This document shows, piece by piece, positions 42,657 through 51,770 of a DNA stretch of 64,000 nucleotides. Position 1 is the stretch's first letter. Each line of letters begins with the position of its first letter. Under the pieces are notes generated by a model. That model searched no databases. It was not told the origin of the DNA and saw nothing but the letters and a program-made list of their open reading frames with translations. The translations under genes and the position numbers were made by a program. Source of the DNA: Cyclobacteriaceae bacterium (lineage in GTDB: Bacteria; Bacteroidota; Bacteroidia; Cytophagales; Cyclobacteriaceae); the NCBI GenBank assembly GCA_958296015.1, contig CATQIH010000018.1, positions 119,859 to 183,858 of the forward strand, in the 5' to 3' direction.

Positions 42657-45098
42657 ATGTTTAGAAACTATTTTATTATTGCCTATCGCAACCTGTCGAA
42701 AAACAAAGCATTCAGCTTCATCAACATCTTCGGACTCGCCATCGGCATGGCCGCTTGTCTGCTAATTTTACAGTACGTTAGTTTTGAGTTGAGTTATGAT
42801 GACTTCCATAAGGAAGCCGACAATATCTACCGGATAAGCACCACGCACGATCAAGCCAGAGACGAAAGCCTCTTGGTGCCCCCACCACTAGGCCCGGAAC
42901 TGCAAAAGGATTTTCCCGAAGTGATTAAATCCACCCGACTTATTCTGCCGTGGAGCGGACAGGCTGCCAGCAGTACCCTTGGTTGGCAGGATCAGCAGGG
43001 CAAGCTAACGAAACAAACCTTTCGTTGGGGATTCTATACTGATCCGGAGTTTCTGAAGATGTTTTCTTTCCCTTGGATCAGGGGAGATCAAAAGCGGGCG
43101 CTGGCGGGGACGCATCGAGTGGTGTTATCCGAAAGTGCGGCTCGCAAAATTTTCGGTAACGATTGGGCGGAAAATGATCGCATTATCGGTCAAACATTAG
43201 AATACCTTAACGAATTTGACCGCTTCCAACTGGTGGTCACCGGGATCATTGGCGACGCTCCGGCCAATTCTCATCTTCAGTACGATTTTCTGGTATCTTT
43301 TGCCACGCTGTCCACCGGCTGGGGCAAGGAAGTGATTAGCTCGTAGGACGGCAACGGAGTGTACACCTACGTGCAAATAAACTCGGCTGCCGATGTCCGC
43401 AATTTTCAGCAAAAGATTAGCAATTTCGTCGCCGAACACGCTCCTGAGAAGTTTCAAGCAGAAACAGATTTCAGGGTGCAGCCCTTGCGGGATATTTATC
43501 TGTACTCTCATCTGCAAGACGAGCTGAAAGTGAATGGCAACGCCAACTACGTGTCCTTTCTTTCGCTCATTGCCGGACTGATTCTGCTTATTGCTCTGCT
43601 GAATTACATCAACCTGACAACTGCTCAGGCAATCGTTCGCAGCAAGGAAGTGGGGCTACGAAAGGTGATGGGAGCACTGCGTCCGCAACTCATCAAGCAA
43701 TTTCTGCTAGAATCGTTGCTGTTGAATGCGGCTGCCTTTATCTTAGCAATCATCCTTGTTCAGACCGTCATGCCTTTCTTTATCCAACTGCTTGGAAAGG
43801 CAGTGGACAGTCGTATCGGAGATTTCTGGTGGGTTTTTCTGTTGTTTCCGGTAAGCACGCTCATCTCCGGCTTTTATCCGGCTTTTGTGCTATCTGGCTT
43901 TCATCCTATGAAGACCCTCGGCGGCAAATTGACTTATGCTGCGCATGGAAAAGGATTGCGTCAGGGAATGGTTGTATTTCAATTTTGCGTGTCTATTATC
44001 CTTATCGTTTTCACCTTCGCGGTTGTCCGGCAATTGCAACACATGCGATCCAGCGATCCGGGGTTCGAGCGGGAAGGAGTGATGGTGGTGAAAGGACCGG
44101 TCAATCGCACTGAAACCTGGATTGAACACGACCAGCGAAAAGATAAGCACGCCACTGAGGATGCGTTCAAAGTAGCACTATTGCAAAACGCCAGCATTGA
44201 AGCATCATCCCTTTCCTGGTCAATTCCAGGCGAGAAAAACAGTATCTACTCGATAGCCCTGGGCGAGGCCTACCAAAATAGCCAGATTGACGTGTTGGTT
44301 ACCGACAGCGACTACGCCGATGTTTACGGTTTGGAACTGCTGGCAGGCCGCTTTGATACGGAAAATGGTTTTGTCATCAACGAACGGACCGCTGAAATTC
44401 TGGGATACCCGGAGCCGGAGGCGGCGGTGGGACAAGTATTCAAGGATGGCCGGAATATGGAACGCAAAATTCGGGGAGTGATCAAGGATTACCACCATCA
44501 TAGTTTTCACCACAAGATTCGTCCGCTCCTATTCGCTGAAAACGACCCAACCTACAAACTTGATTCCTACTATAGCATAAGGGTAAGTGCTAACCGTCTG
44601 AATGCTAACATTGCGAACATTGGCACCGCTTATAAGCAGGTGTATCCTTATGACTCTTTTGAGTACTATTTCATAAGCTCCTATTTCGATGCACAATACC
44701 AGGATGACAAGCGATTTGGGGTGCTCTTCGGATTTTTTTCCGGACTCGCCATTTTTATCGCCTGCCTGGGTTTGTTCGGGCTCTCGTCTTATACCGCCCT
44801 GCAACGCACCAAAGAGATTGGGGTGCGCAAAGTGCTCGGTGCTTCGGTATCCAGTATTGTTAGGTTACTCTCTAAAAATTTTATTCAACTAGTATTGGTT
44901 GCCAGTATTCTGGCTTTGCCGGTTGCTTACTGGGCCTTGCAGCAGTGGTTGGCCAACTATGCTTTTCATATCACAATCCGGTGGTGGCTGTTGGTGCTGC
45001 CAGTTGTGCTGGTTTTGCTGATTACTTTATTCACCGTAAGTTTTCAGACCGTGAAAGCCGCACTGGCTAACCCGGTGGATAGCTTGCGGAATGAGTAG
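42657..45098 (+). pseudogene. FtsX/MacB-like permease 3 interrupted by an in-frame TAG
   Basis: The frame 42657-45098 encodes a complete array-type permease of about 813 codons: first helix 'KAFSFINIFGLAIGMAACLLILQY', 'VRSKEVGLRKVMGALRPQLI', 'RGVIKDYHHHSFHHK', 'IACLGLFGLSSYTALQRTKE', end NPVDSLRNE. It is broken only by TAG at 43344-43346 ('EVISS*DGNGVYTYV'). Paralogues suggest the codon was TGG (Trp). Translation of the remainder could restart at the GTG at 43359. It has no dyads or sigma-54 promoter of its own and follows the HEPN/MNT genes directly. Confidence 0.85.
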
Positions 45099-45152
45099 AT
45101 GTTCAATTCGCTTTATTCTATTCCTTTACAGGTGAGAACGCTCAAAAACAAT

Positions 45153-45578
45153 TTAATGGTTAATTCCTTCCAACCTGAACATTTCCTCTAGTTTTCGATC
45201 AGCAGATTTCGCATGTGATATGTGTTCTTTCTCACTGATTACGCAACTTAACTGAATAGCATCTAGCGTTCTCAGACCCATTGAACCGTATTTCACGATT
45301 AGATCATTTGCTGTATCTACCTCTAGTTTTCGATCAGCAGATTTCGCATGTGATATGTGTTCTTTTTTGAAACCGTTTTGCAATACTTTAGCATCGTTTT
45401 CGTCCAATTCCTTCGTTCTTACTTTTTTCCAGATGGCGGAGCTAAATTCAATTTTGGTTATTTCAGATAAATAAATGGCTTTAACCTTATTGTCATTCAA
45501 ATACTTGTCTAGCTCTTCTGTTCCTTCTTCTCTAAAGTATAATTTTACCAGTACCGATGTATCCAGAAATAGATTCAT
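45153..45578 (-). CDS. PIN-domain ribonuclease (VapC-like) with internal 46-bp duplication
   Basis: 141 residues. PIN acidic residues can be seen at Asp6 ('LFLDTSVLVKLYF'), Glu44 ('ITKIEFSSAIWKK'), Asp106 ('LRTLDAIQLS') and Asp128 ('SADRKLEEM'). VapC toxins cut tRNA or rRNA. A 14-residue stretch EHISHAKSADRKLE occurs twice (73-86 and 118-131), encoded by a 46-bp perfect direct repeat. The first copy interrupts the helix before the third acidic residue, so activity is doubtful. It overlaps the antitoxin gene by 4 bp. Confidence 0.8.
   Translation of the reverse strand: MNLFLDTSVLVKLYFREEGTEELDKYLNDNKVKAIYLSEITKIEFSSAIWKKVRTKELDENDAKVLQNGFKKEHISHAKSADRKLEVDTANDLIVKYGSMGLRTLDAIQLSCVISEKEHISHAKSADRKLEEMFRLEGINH
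45185..45230. repeat. 46-bp direct repeat, copy 1, inside the PIN gene
   Basis: Identical to 45320-45365, offset 135 bp (45 codons, frame kept). It encodes the C-terminal SADRKLE region on the minus strand and is probably the original copy, because this motif belongs at the PIN C-terminus. Confidence 0.95.
45320..45365. repeat. 46-bp direct repeat, copy 2, inside the PIN gene
   Basis: Perfect second copy, encoding the same 14 residues in the middle of the domain. Confidence 0.95.
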
Positions 45579-45802
45579 AGCCCCTCTTTTCTCTCTTCCA
45601 AAACTGCATTTGACAGGGAGAAATTATACTTGCTTGTTTTTTGACGAGTTTCCATGAACGAAAAGTCTTTCAATGACAAAATTTTATCTCGATCGTTCTC
45701 TTCTTCAAGAAAAGTAACGATAACTTCCATCTTTTTATCCGTTTTCAATGGCTTTTCTAGTGTCACTATACCATTTTCGTATATTCCTTTCAGTGCTAAC
45801 AT
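45575..45802 (-). CDS. VapB-like antitoxin
   Basis: 75 residues: N-terminal 'MLALKGIYENGIVTLEKPLK' and 'MEVIVTFLEEEN', a small beta DNA-binding/scaffold part, then a toxin-binding tail 'KDFSFMETRQKTSKYNFSLSNAVLEERKE'. This layout is common for antitoxins of PIN toxins in Bacteroidota and cyanobacteria. Its stop overlaps the toxin start (ATGA). The pair fills the gap between permeases 3 and 4 on the opposite strand. Confidence 0.8.
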   Translation of the reverse strand: MLALKGIYENGIVTLEKPLKTDKKMEVIVTFLEEENDRDKILSLKDFSFMETRQKTSKYNFSLSNAVLEERKEGL

Positions 45803-45979
45803 AAGTTTTCAAATCTAAACATTTAATCCAAATTTACTCGAAAATCATGATAGATTCACTATACGTTAGTCAAAAGTAAGCTAATGATATATCTGGTTTC
45901 TTTCTCCGATGGATTTTTTAGGATTAGCTTTCATTACCAATCTCAATGATCTCAAAAGGCCATCTGCAAACAACCGGCG

Positions 45980-46016
45980 TGTTCGCTTCCGAACGATCAA
46001 TGTCCGTTTTTGTACA
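45980..46016 (+). promoter_or_regulatory. tandem activator dyads of permease 4
   Basis: Dyad 1 is TGTTC-N6-GAACG (45980-45995) and dyad 2 is TGTCC-N6-GTACA (46001-46016), 21 bp apart. The remaining 45803-45979 sequence is AT-rich and otherwise featureless. Confidence 0.8.
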
Positions 46017-46070
46017 CTTAACTTCTCTATAAAAGTGCCCTAATTTGCTTTTCAAACCTATATAAGCGGT

Positions 46071-46086
46071 TGGTATCGTCTTTGAT
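46071..46086 (+). promoter_or_regulatory. degenerate sigma-54 type promoter of permease 4
   Basis: TGGTAT-N5-TTGAT keeps the -24 GG at the same distance from the dyads as in the other units, but the -12 element is GA instead of GC. It is the weakest match of the four. The start codon is 24 bp downstream. Confidence 0.5.
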
Positions 46087-46109
46087 ACCTTTCTATAAAT
46101 TCTACGAAT

Positions 46110-48494
46110 ATGTTTAGAAACTACTTCAAAGTCGCCACCCGCAACCTGCTCAAGCACAAGTTTTACGCCATCATCAATGTGCTGGGGCTGGCCATTGGCA
46201 TGACCTGCTGCCTGCTGATCTTCCTCTACGTCCGGCACGAGCTAAGTTATGATACCTTTCACACCAAAGCCGACCGCATCTACCGGGTGGTGACGGATAT
46301 TAAAACGCCAACGGAAACCCTCAACATAGATATTACCTCGGCTCCTATGCCTGCATATATGAAAGCTGACTTCCCGGAAGTGGAAGACATGGTGCGCCTG
46401 GATGATGCCGGGTTGCTGATCCAACGGGGCGAACTGACCTTTCAGGAAGACGCAAGCATGTTTGCCGACTTCACCTTTTTCCATGTGTTTGACTTCCCCT
46501 TGCTGCGTGGCAATCCGAATACGGCACTGGTAGCTCCTTTCAGCATTGTGCTGACCGAAGATGCTGCGAAAAAATATTTTGGCAATGAAGACCCGATGGG
46601 CCAGCGGCTGCGCATGGATGGTACATACGACCTCACCGTGACCGGCGTAATGCAGAACGTACCAGAAAATTCAAACTTCACCTTTGATATACTGCTCTCG
46701 CTTTCTACGCGCTTAGAAAAACTAGATCCCGACCGGGCAGAACAATGGGATAATTTTGGTTATCAATCTTATGTTTTGTTATCCGAAAAAGCCAATCCAT
46801 CAGCATTAGAAAGTAAATTACAAGCCTTTCTAACAAAACATATCAGTAATGAGGAGCGTGGCGCAGGCATGGATTATACGTTGTTTTTAGAGCCGTTATC
46901 CGACGTTTACTTCTCCGACCGCAGTGCACCGGAAACCGGTAGCCTGACCAACATCCGAATCTTCTCGGTCATTGCTGCTTTCATTCTGCTGATCGCCGGG
47001 ATCAACTTCATGAACCTGGCCACTGCTCGCGCCACCGAACGAGCTAAAGAGGTGGGCATCCGCAAAATGGTGGGAGCCGTCCGGCGGCAGTTGATTGGGC
47101 AGTTTCTATGCGAGTCATTGTTGCTAAGTACACTGGCGTTTGTGCTGGCTTTATTGGCGAGCGAATTGCTGCTACCTGCCTTCAACCAACTGGCAGGCAA
47201 GACGGTGGCCAGTAGTATTTTTCAAGATACCTACTATCTTCCGCTGTTTGTATCGGTAGCACTGGCGGTAGGCTTGTTGGCGGGAATGTATCCGGCCCTG
47301 GTACTCTCCGGATTTAAATCAGTGGCTATTCTCAAAGGGCGATTTAGCAGCAGTCAGCGTGGCGTGTGGCTACGAAAAGCCCTGGTGGTCACGCAGTTTG
47401 CCATCTCTATTATTCTGATTGTGGGCACGGCAGTGGTGTATACCCAACTGGATTACATGCGCAACCAAGCCCTCGGCTTCAAGAAAGACCAAGTGCTGGT
47501 AATCGATTTTCGGAGAGATGGCGATATCCGGCAGAGAATAGAAACCTTCAAACAGCAACTGGGAAGTAATCCGCAGGTACAGTCCGTATCGGCTTCGTCC
47601 AGCGTGCCGGGTGAAAAAAATAGCGGGGCTTTCAGTGAGATAGAAAATCCGGCAGGCGACATGCAGGCCAGTAATGTCAACTTATTTTATGTAGATCACG
47701 ACTTTCTTCCTCAGTACCAGATGTCCATGGCTGCCGGTCGGGCCTTCTCTCGCGACTTTGCCACCGACACCGCTGCGCTGATCGTAAACGAGGCACTGGT
47801 GAAAAGCTATGGCTACGCTTCGCCGGAAGACATCATCGGAAAACGCTTTTCTCAGTGGGGCGTGGAAGGCAATATTATTGGAGTGGTGAAAGATTATCAC
47901 TTCCGCTCCCTGGAGCAAGCCATTGAACCGATGACGATTCGGCTGGAACCTACCAACGTTCGCTTTCTTTCCCTGAATATCACCGCCGATGACGTGCCCC
48001 GCACCCTATCAGCCTTAGAGCAGCAGTGGAAGACGCTGGCCCCCAAGCGACCCTTCAATTACTTCTTCCTCGATGAAGCTTTCGATCAGCAGTACCGTGC
48101 CGAAGTGCGCTTCGGGCAGCTTTTTATCTACTTTGCCGGGCTGGCGATCTTCATTGCCTGCTTGGGTTTGCTGGGCCTGATCTCTTACACTATCGTGCAG
48201 CGCACCAAAGAAATAGGCATTCGTAAAGTGTTGGGTGCTACCGAAAGCAGCATTGTCAGATTATTGTCCAAAGACTTTCTGCTGCTGGTACTGGTAGCTT
48301 TTGTGGTTGCTTCACCCGTTGCCTGGTATGCGCTGGGTCAATGGCTGGAAGGATTCGCCTACCGCGTGGCCGTTCCCTGGTGGATATTTGCCCTGGCCGG
48401 TTTGCTGACTACCTTCGTAGCAATGCTGACTATCGGTTTTCAGTCGGTGAAGGCTGCTACAGCCAACCCGGTAGATAGTTTGCGGAGTGAGTAA
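46110..48494 (+). CDS. FtsX/MacB-like permease 4
   Basis: 794 residues without prefix domain (MFRNYFKVATRNLLKHKFYA). First helix is 'IINVLGLAIGMTCCLLIFLYV', first periplasmic domain to about 270, FtsX block with 'RATERAKEVGIRKMVGAVRRQL', second periplasmic domain with 'IGVVKDYHFRSLEQ', last FtsX block 'IACLGLLGLISYTIVQRTKE' with 'IGIRKVLGATESSIVRLL', end NPVDSLRSE. It stands alone under its own dyads and promoter. Family members with an ATPase export lipids, peptides or lipoproteins; substrate and ATPase partner are unknown here. Confidence 0.88.
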   Translation: MFRNYFKVATRNLLKHKFYAIINVLGLAIGMTCCLLIFLYVRHELSYDTFHTKADRIYRVVTDIKTPTETLNIDITSAPMPAYMKADFPEVEDMVRLDDAGLLIQRGELTFQEDASMFADFTFFHVFDFPLLRGNPNTALVAPFSIVLTEDAAKKYFGNEDPMGQRLRMDGTYDLTVTGVMQNVPENSNFTFDILLSLSTRLEKLDPDRAEQWDNFGYQSYVLLSEKANPSALESKLQAFLTKHISNEERGAGMDYTLFLEPLSDVYFSDRSAPETGSLTNIRIFSVIAAFILLIAGINFMNLATARATERAKEVGIRKMVGAVRRQLIGQFLCESLLLSTLAFVLALLASELLLPAFNQLAGKTVASSIFQDTYYLPLFVSVALAVGLLAGMYPALVLSGFKSVAILKGRFSSSQRGVWLRKALVVTQFAISIILIVGTAVVYTQLDYMRNQALGFKKDQVLVIDFRRDGDIRQRIETFKQQLGSNPQVQSVSASSSVPGEKNSGAFSEIENPAGDMQASNVNLFYVDHDFLPQYQMSMAAGRAFSRDFATDTAALIVNEALVKSYGYASPEDIIGKRFSQWGVEGNIIGVVKDYHFRSLEQAIEPMTIRLEPTNVRFLSLNITADDVPRTLSALEQQWKTLAPKRPFNYFFLDEAFDQQYRAEVRFGQLFIYFAGLAIFIACLGLLGLISYTIVQRTKEIGIRKVLGATESSIVRLLSKDFLLLVLVAFVVASPVAWYALGQWLEGFAYRVAVPWWIFALAGLLTTFVAMLTIGFQSVKAATANPVDSLRSE

Positions 48495-48547
48495 AGCTTT
48501 AACATAGGTGATGGTAAGTTCATTGATGGATAAAAATTAGCCTTTGA

Positions 48548-48772
48548 CTATTCTTCCAAACTACGGGTGCTCATCAACTCTTTTTCCCCAATCTTACGGA
48601 TTTGGTACGGTTCAAGAGTCAATACGGCGACTGTTTCACCCGTGTAGGTAGTAAACTCTACTTCGTAGCCTTGTTCTGAACCATAAACGGCGACAATCGT
48701 ACCTACATCCCCTTTCTCCAATGCTTTTTTGGGAATGGCTTCCGTTAAAGCGACTAAACTTAGTTCTTTCAT
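48548..48772 (-). CDS. DUF4926-domain protein
   Basis: 74 residues ('ALEKGDVGTIVAVYGSEQGY', 'EVEFTTYTGETVAVLTLEPYQIR'), matching the small beta-barrel DUF4926 family. This family is often encoded beside DUF6883 or similar small genes and is suspected to be an antitoxin or accessory element. It lies 17 bp downstream of the DUF6883-like gene on the minus strand. Confidence 0.8.
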   Translation of the reverse strand: MKELSLVALTEAIPKKALEKGDVGTIVAVYGSEQGYEVEFTTYTGETVAVLTLEPYQIRKIGEKELMSTRSLEE

Positions 48773-48789
48773 AATTGTACATTTAACGA

Positions 48790-49122
48790 TTATAACGGAT
48801 ATGCTGTCACTAAGTATGCTGTATCTGCCTTATTTTCCATCATCCATACTGTCCGTAATAAGTATATACGGTTGTTAGGTGCTTGGATATAGCCATCTAA
48901 AATATACTTTGTGCCAAAGTTAGTGCTTACTGCTTTAGTAACGTTAGTTTCTTTAGCCAGTTCTTCTAAAACTTCTATGAGTGTTCCGGGTTTGGTAATA
49001 TCAAAGCCAACGGTGGTAAAGAAAGCTGCTTTATGCTTACCTATTGGATGCGAAAATGATAGTAAGTAGTTGGCTATTTTCTCTTTTGATATATAAGCCT
49101 TTTCCCGGTTAGGTAGATACAT
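48790..49122 (-). CDS. DUF6883-like protein
   Basis: 110 residues: 'MYLPNREKAYISKEKIANYL', 'LSFSHPIGKHKAAFFTTVGF', 'GTKYILDGYIQAPNNRIYLLRTVWM'. The pattern 'LPN..A.I...K...YLL...HP.G..KA.FF...GF' is that of DUF6883, a family often paired with DUF4926 and considered TA-like. Enzymatic activity is unknown. The pair fills the gap between permeases 4 and 5. Confidence 0.75.
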   Translation of the reverse strand: MYLPNREKAYISKEKIANYLLSFSHPIGKHKAAFFTTVGFDITKPGTLIEVLEELAKETNVTKAVSTNFGTKYILDGYIQAPNNRIYLLRTVWMMENKADTAYLVTAYPL

Positions 49123-49201
49123 GGCTCAGGATAAACAAGAATAGCGATTAGGTTTGTAAGGCATCAAATATTTTTATAAAACTATCAGCAAACGATTCAT
49201 A

Positions 49202-49238
49202 TGTCCGTTACTGAACGTCTGCTGTCCGCTTTTGTACA
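49202..49238 (+). promoter_or_regulatory. tandem activator dyads of permease 5
   Basis: Dyad 1 is TGTCC-N6-GAACG (49202-49217) and dyad 2 is TGTCC-N6-GTACA (49223-49238), 21 bp apart. Confidence 0.8.
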
Positions 49239-49291
49239 CTTGCGTCTTTTCTAAAATGCCCAATTTTGCTTTTCAGAGCAATGTCAGTGGT

Positions 49292-49307
49292 TGGCACTGG
49301 TCTTGCC
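49292..49307 (+). promoter_or_regulatory. sigma-54 type promoter of permease 5
   Basis: TGGCAC-N5-TTGCC is a near-perfect sigma-54 -24/-12 promoter, 25 bp upstream of the start codon. It is the best match of the four units. Confidence 0.8.
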
Positions 49308-49331
49308 ACAAATTAGACAAACCTCACTGCT

Positions 49332-51710
49332 ATGTTTAAAAATTACCTGATCACTGCCTACCGGAATTCGCTGAAGCATAAGCTCTATGCGGGCATCAAC
49401 GTGCTGGGGCTGGCCATTGGCATCACCTGTTGCCTCTTTATTATCCTGTACGTACAGCACGAGCGGAGCTACGACCAGTTTCATGAAAAGAAAGATCGTA
49501 TCTTCAAAGTGTTGCGCACCAGCAATCGGGATGGACTCCAGGAAATAGGACCGATCTCGGCTCCCTACGCCGAAGCACTGCGCAATGATTTTCCACAAGA
49601 GGTGGAAGCCGCCGTGCAGGTGATGCCTCGCCAGGGATTGATCACCTACGGAGAAAAAGCGTTTACCGGAGATCATATCAGCTTTGTCGGTCGCGACTTT
49701 TTCCAGGTATTCACCTTTCCGCTTATCCAGGGCGATACGGCCACGGCATTGAAAGAACCTGGCAGCGTGGTGCTGACTGAAGCGATGGCCCGAAAATACT
49801 TTGGTGATGATGATCCTATGGGTAAGATCATAACATATGAGAACGATAATCCGCTGATGGTGACTGGTGTGCTGGCTCCTGTGCCTGAAAATTCTCATCT
49901 CAAGATTGACCTTTTGGCCTCGGTGCATTTATTTGAAAAAGAAGATTGGTTCACCAAATGGTGGAACAATAATATGCTGACCTATGTGCTGCTGCGGAAA
50001 GGCGTAGAGGAAGCTGCTCTGGAAGATCGCTTTCCGGCTTTTATGGAAAAATACTTAGGAGCAGACTTTGCGCGGGTAGGTTTGCGCATAGGACTAACGC
50101 TAATGCCGCTGACCGATATTTATTTTGCCACTAATAACCAATATGATGCCTGGACCGAGCACGGCAACAAATCTATGACGTATATCTTTTTGGTGGTGGC
50201 ACTGTTTATCCTGCTGATTGCCTGCATCAACTTTATGAACCTGGCTACCGCCCGTGCTGCCCGTAGGGCTACCAAGGTAGGTGTGCGGAAGACCCTGGGT
50301 GCCAGCCGAACAGACTTGATTTACCAGTTCTTTGGAGAGTCTTTTCTGACGGCTTTCGTCGCAATGTTGTTCACCATTGTGCTGATGACCGTTTTGTTGC
50401 CAGTTTTCAATCAATTTGCCGAAGTCAGCCTTGTCCTACCTCTGGCAGGTATCACGTTCCCGTTGCTGCTGCTGGGTATTGTGGTGGTAGTCGGCTTGCT
50501 GGCAGGTAGCTATCCGGCACTGCTTTTATCAGCTTTTGTGCCGGTGAAAGCACTAAAAGGTAAAAACCGGCTCGGGCCAGGCGGTGAGTATCTGCGCAAA
50601 GGGTTGGTTGTTTTTCAGTTCTCCATCTCCATTGTGCTCATGATTGCCATGCTCGTCGTCAACCAACAAATGAACTATATCAAAGAAAAGCGTTTGGGGT
50701 TTGACAAAGAACAGGTGGTGCTATTGGAAATAGACAACGACGAAATTTATAACCAACAGCAAACCTTCAAAGACCGGCTCCGGCAAAACGCTCGCATCAC
50801 ACACGTTTCGGCCATGTCGGGTGAGCCGGGCGGGTTTCATGATATGTATTCTTTCGAGGTGGAAGGACAACAGGAAAATGCCATCATGAATACCGTGTTC
50901 ACCGACGAAGAATACGTGCCCACACTGGGGCTTACCCTTGTGGCTGGCAGAAACTTTTCTACTAACTATCAGACTGATGCGAAGGAAGCCGTCATCATCA
51001 ACGAAACCGCTGCCCGGAGGTTTGGCTGGTCGCCCGACGAAGCCTTGGGAAAAGAGATCACCAATCCTTTTTCCGACTCTATTCCCCGGCATGTGATCGG
51101 GGTGGTCAAAGATTATCATTTTGCCTCGCTACACAAAAAGATCGCTCCTCTGATGATTGCCATGGGCGACGACTATCGCATGATTGCCATCAAAACTACG
51201 GCTGGTGCGATCACGCCGGTGGTCGATGTAGTATCAGATGCCTGGTCAGCCATTGTGAGCAAGCATCCGTTTGCCCTTAAATTTCTAGACGAAGGGTACG
51301 ACAAGCTATATCGTACCGAGCAGCGGCAAGGCGAAATTTTTACCTTTTTTGCAGGTATTGCGGTTTTCATCGCTTGCCTGGGCCTGTTTGGGCTGGTCAC
51401 CTTTGTGGCCGAGCAACGTACCAAAGAAATTGGGGTACGTAAAGTGCTGGGCGCGTCAGTGCTGCAACTGATCCACCTGCTCACCAGAGATTTTGCCGTG
51501 CTGGTTGTGATGGCCCTGGTGGTGGCCTCGCCCATCGCGTACTACGCCATGCAGCGTTGGCTGGCAGATTTTGAATACCGTGTGGTGCTGCAACCCTCTG
51601 TCTTCCTGCTGGCCGGACTGATTGCCTTAATTATTGCACTGCTCACCGTAAGCTGGCAATCAGTCAAAGCCGCACTGGCTAACCCGGTGGACAGCTTGCG
51701 GAATGAGTAA
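49332..51710 (+). CDS. FtsX/MacB-like permease 5
   Basis: 792 residues (MFKNYLITAYRNSLKHKLYA). First helix is 'GINVLGLAIGITCCLFIILYV', FtsX block with 'ARRATKVGVRKTLGASRTDL', second periplasmic domain with 'IGVVKDYHFASLHKK', final block 'IACLGLFGLVTFVAEQRTKE' with 'IGVRKVLGASVLQLIHLL', end NPVDSLRNE. It lacks a prefix domain and has the clearest sigma-54 promoter. No ATPase gene follows; instead a broken LytTR gene lies downstream on the other strand. Confidence 0.88.
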   Translation: MFKNYLITAYRNSLKHKLYAGINVLGLAIGITCCLFIILYVQHERSYDQFHEKKDRIFKVLRTSNRDGLQEIGPISAPYAEALRNDFPQEVEAAVQVMPRQGLITYGEKAFTGDHISFVGRDFFQVFTFPLIQGDTATALKEPGSVVLTEAMARKYFGDDDPMGKIITYENDNPLMVTGVLAPVPENSHLKIDLLASVHLFEKEDWFTKWWNNNMLTYVLLRKGVEEAALEDRFPAFMEKYLGADFARVGLRIGLTLMPLTDIYFATNNQYDAWTEHGNKSMTYIFLVVALFILLIACINFMNLATARAARRATKVGVRKTLGASRTDLIYQFFGESFLTAFVAMLFTIVLMTVLLPVFNQFAEVSLVLPLAGITFPLLLLGIVVVVGLLAGSYPALLLSAFVPVKALKGKNRLGPGGEYLRKGLVVFQFSISIVLMIAMLVVNQQMNYIKEKRLGFDKEQVVLLEIDNDEIYNQQQTFKDRLRQNARITHVSAMSGEPGGFHDMYSFEVEGQQENAIMNTVFTDEEYVPTLGLTLVAGRNFSTNYQTDAKEAVIINETAARRFGWSPDEALGKEITNPFSDSIPRHVIGVVKDYHFASLHKKIAPLMIAMGDDYRMIAIKTTAGAITPVVDVVSDAWSAIVSKHPFALKFLDEGYDKLYRTEQRQGEIFTFFAGIAVFIACLGLFGLVTFVAEQRTKEIGVRKVLGASVLQLIHLLTRDFAVLVVMALVVASPIAYYAMQRWLADFEYRVVLQPSVFLLAGLIALIIALLTVSWQSVKAALANPVDSLRNE

Positions 51711-51770
51711 ATTCTCAGTCTGTCCCGATTCATTTCTTCAAATATATCTGTTGATTTGGAAAGTGGAGTG

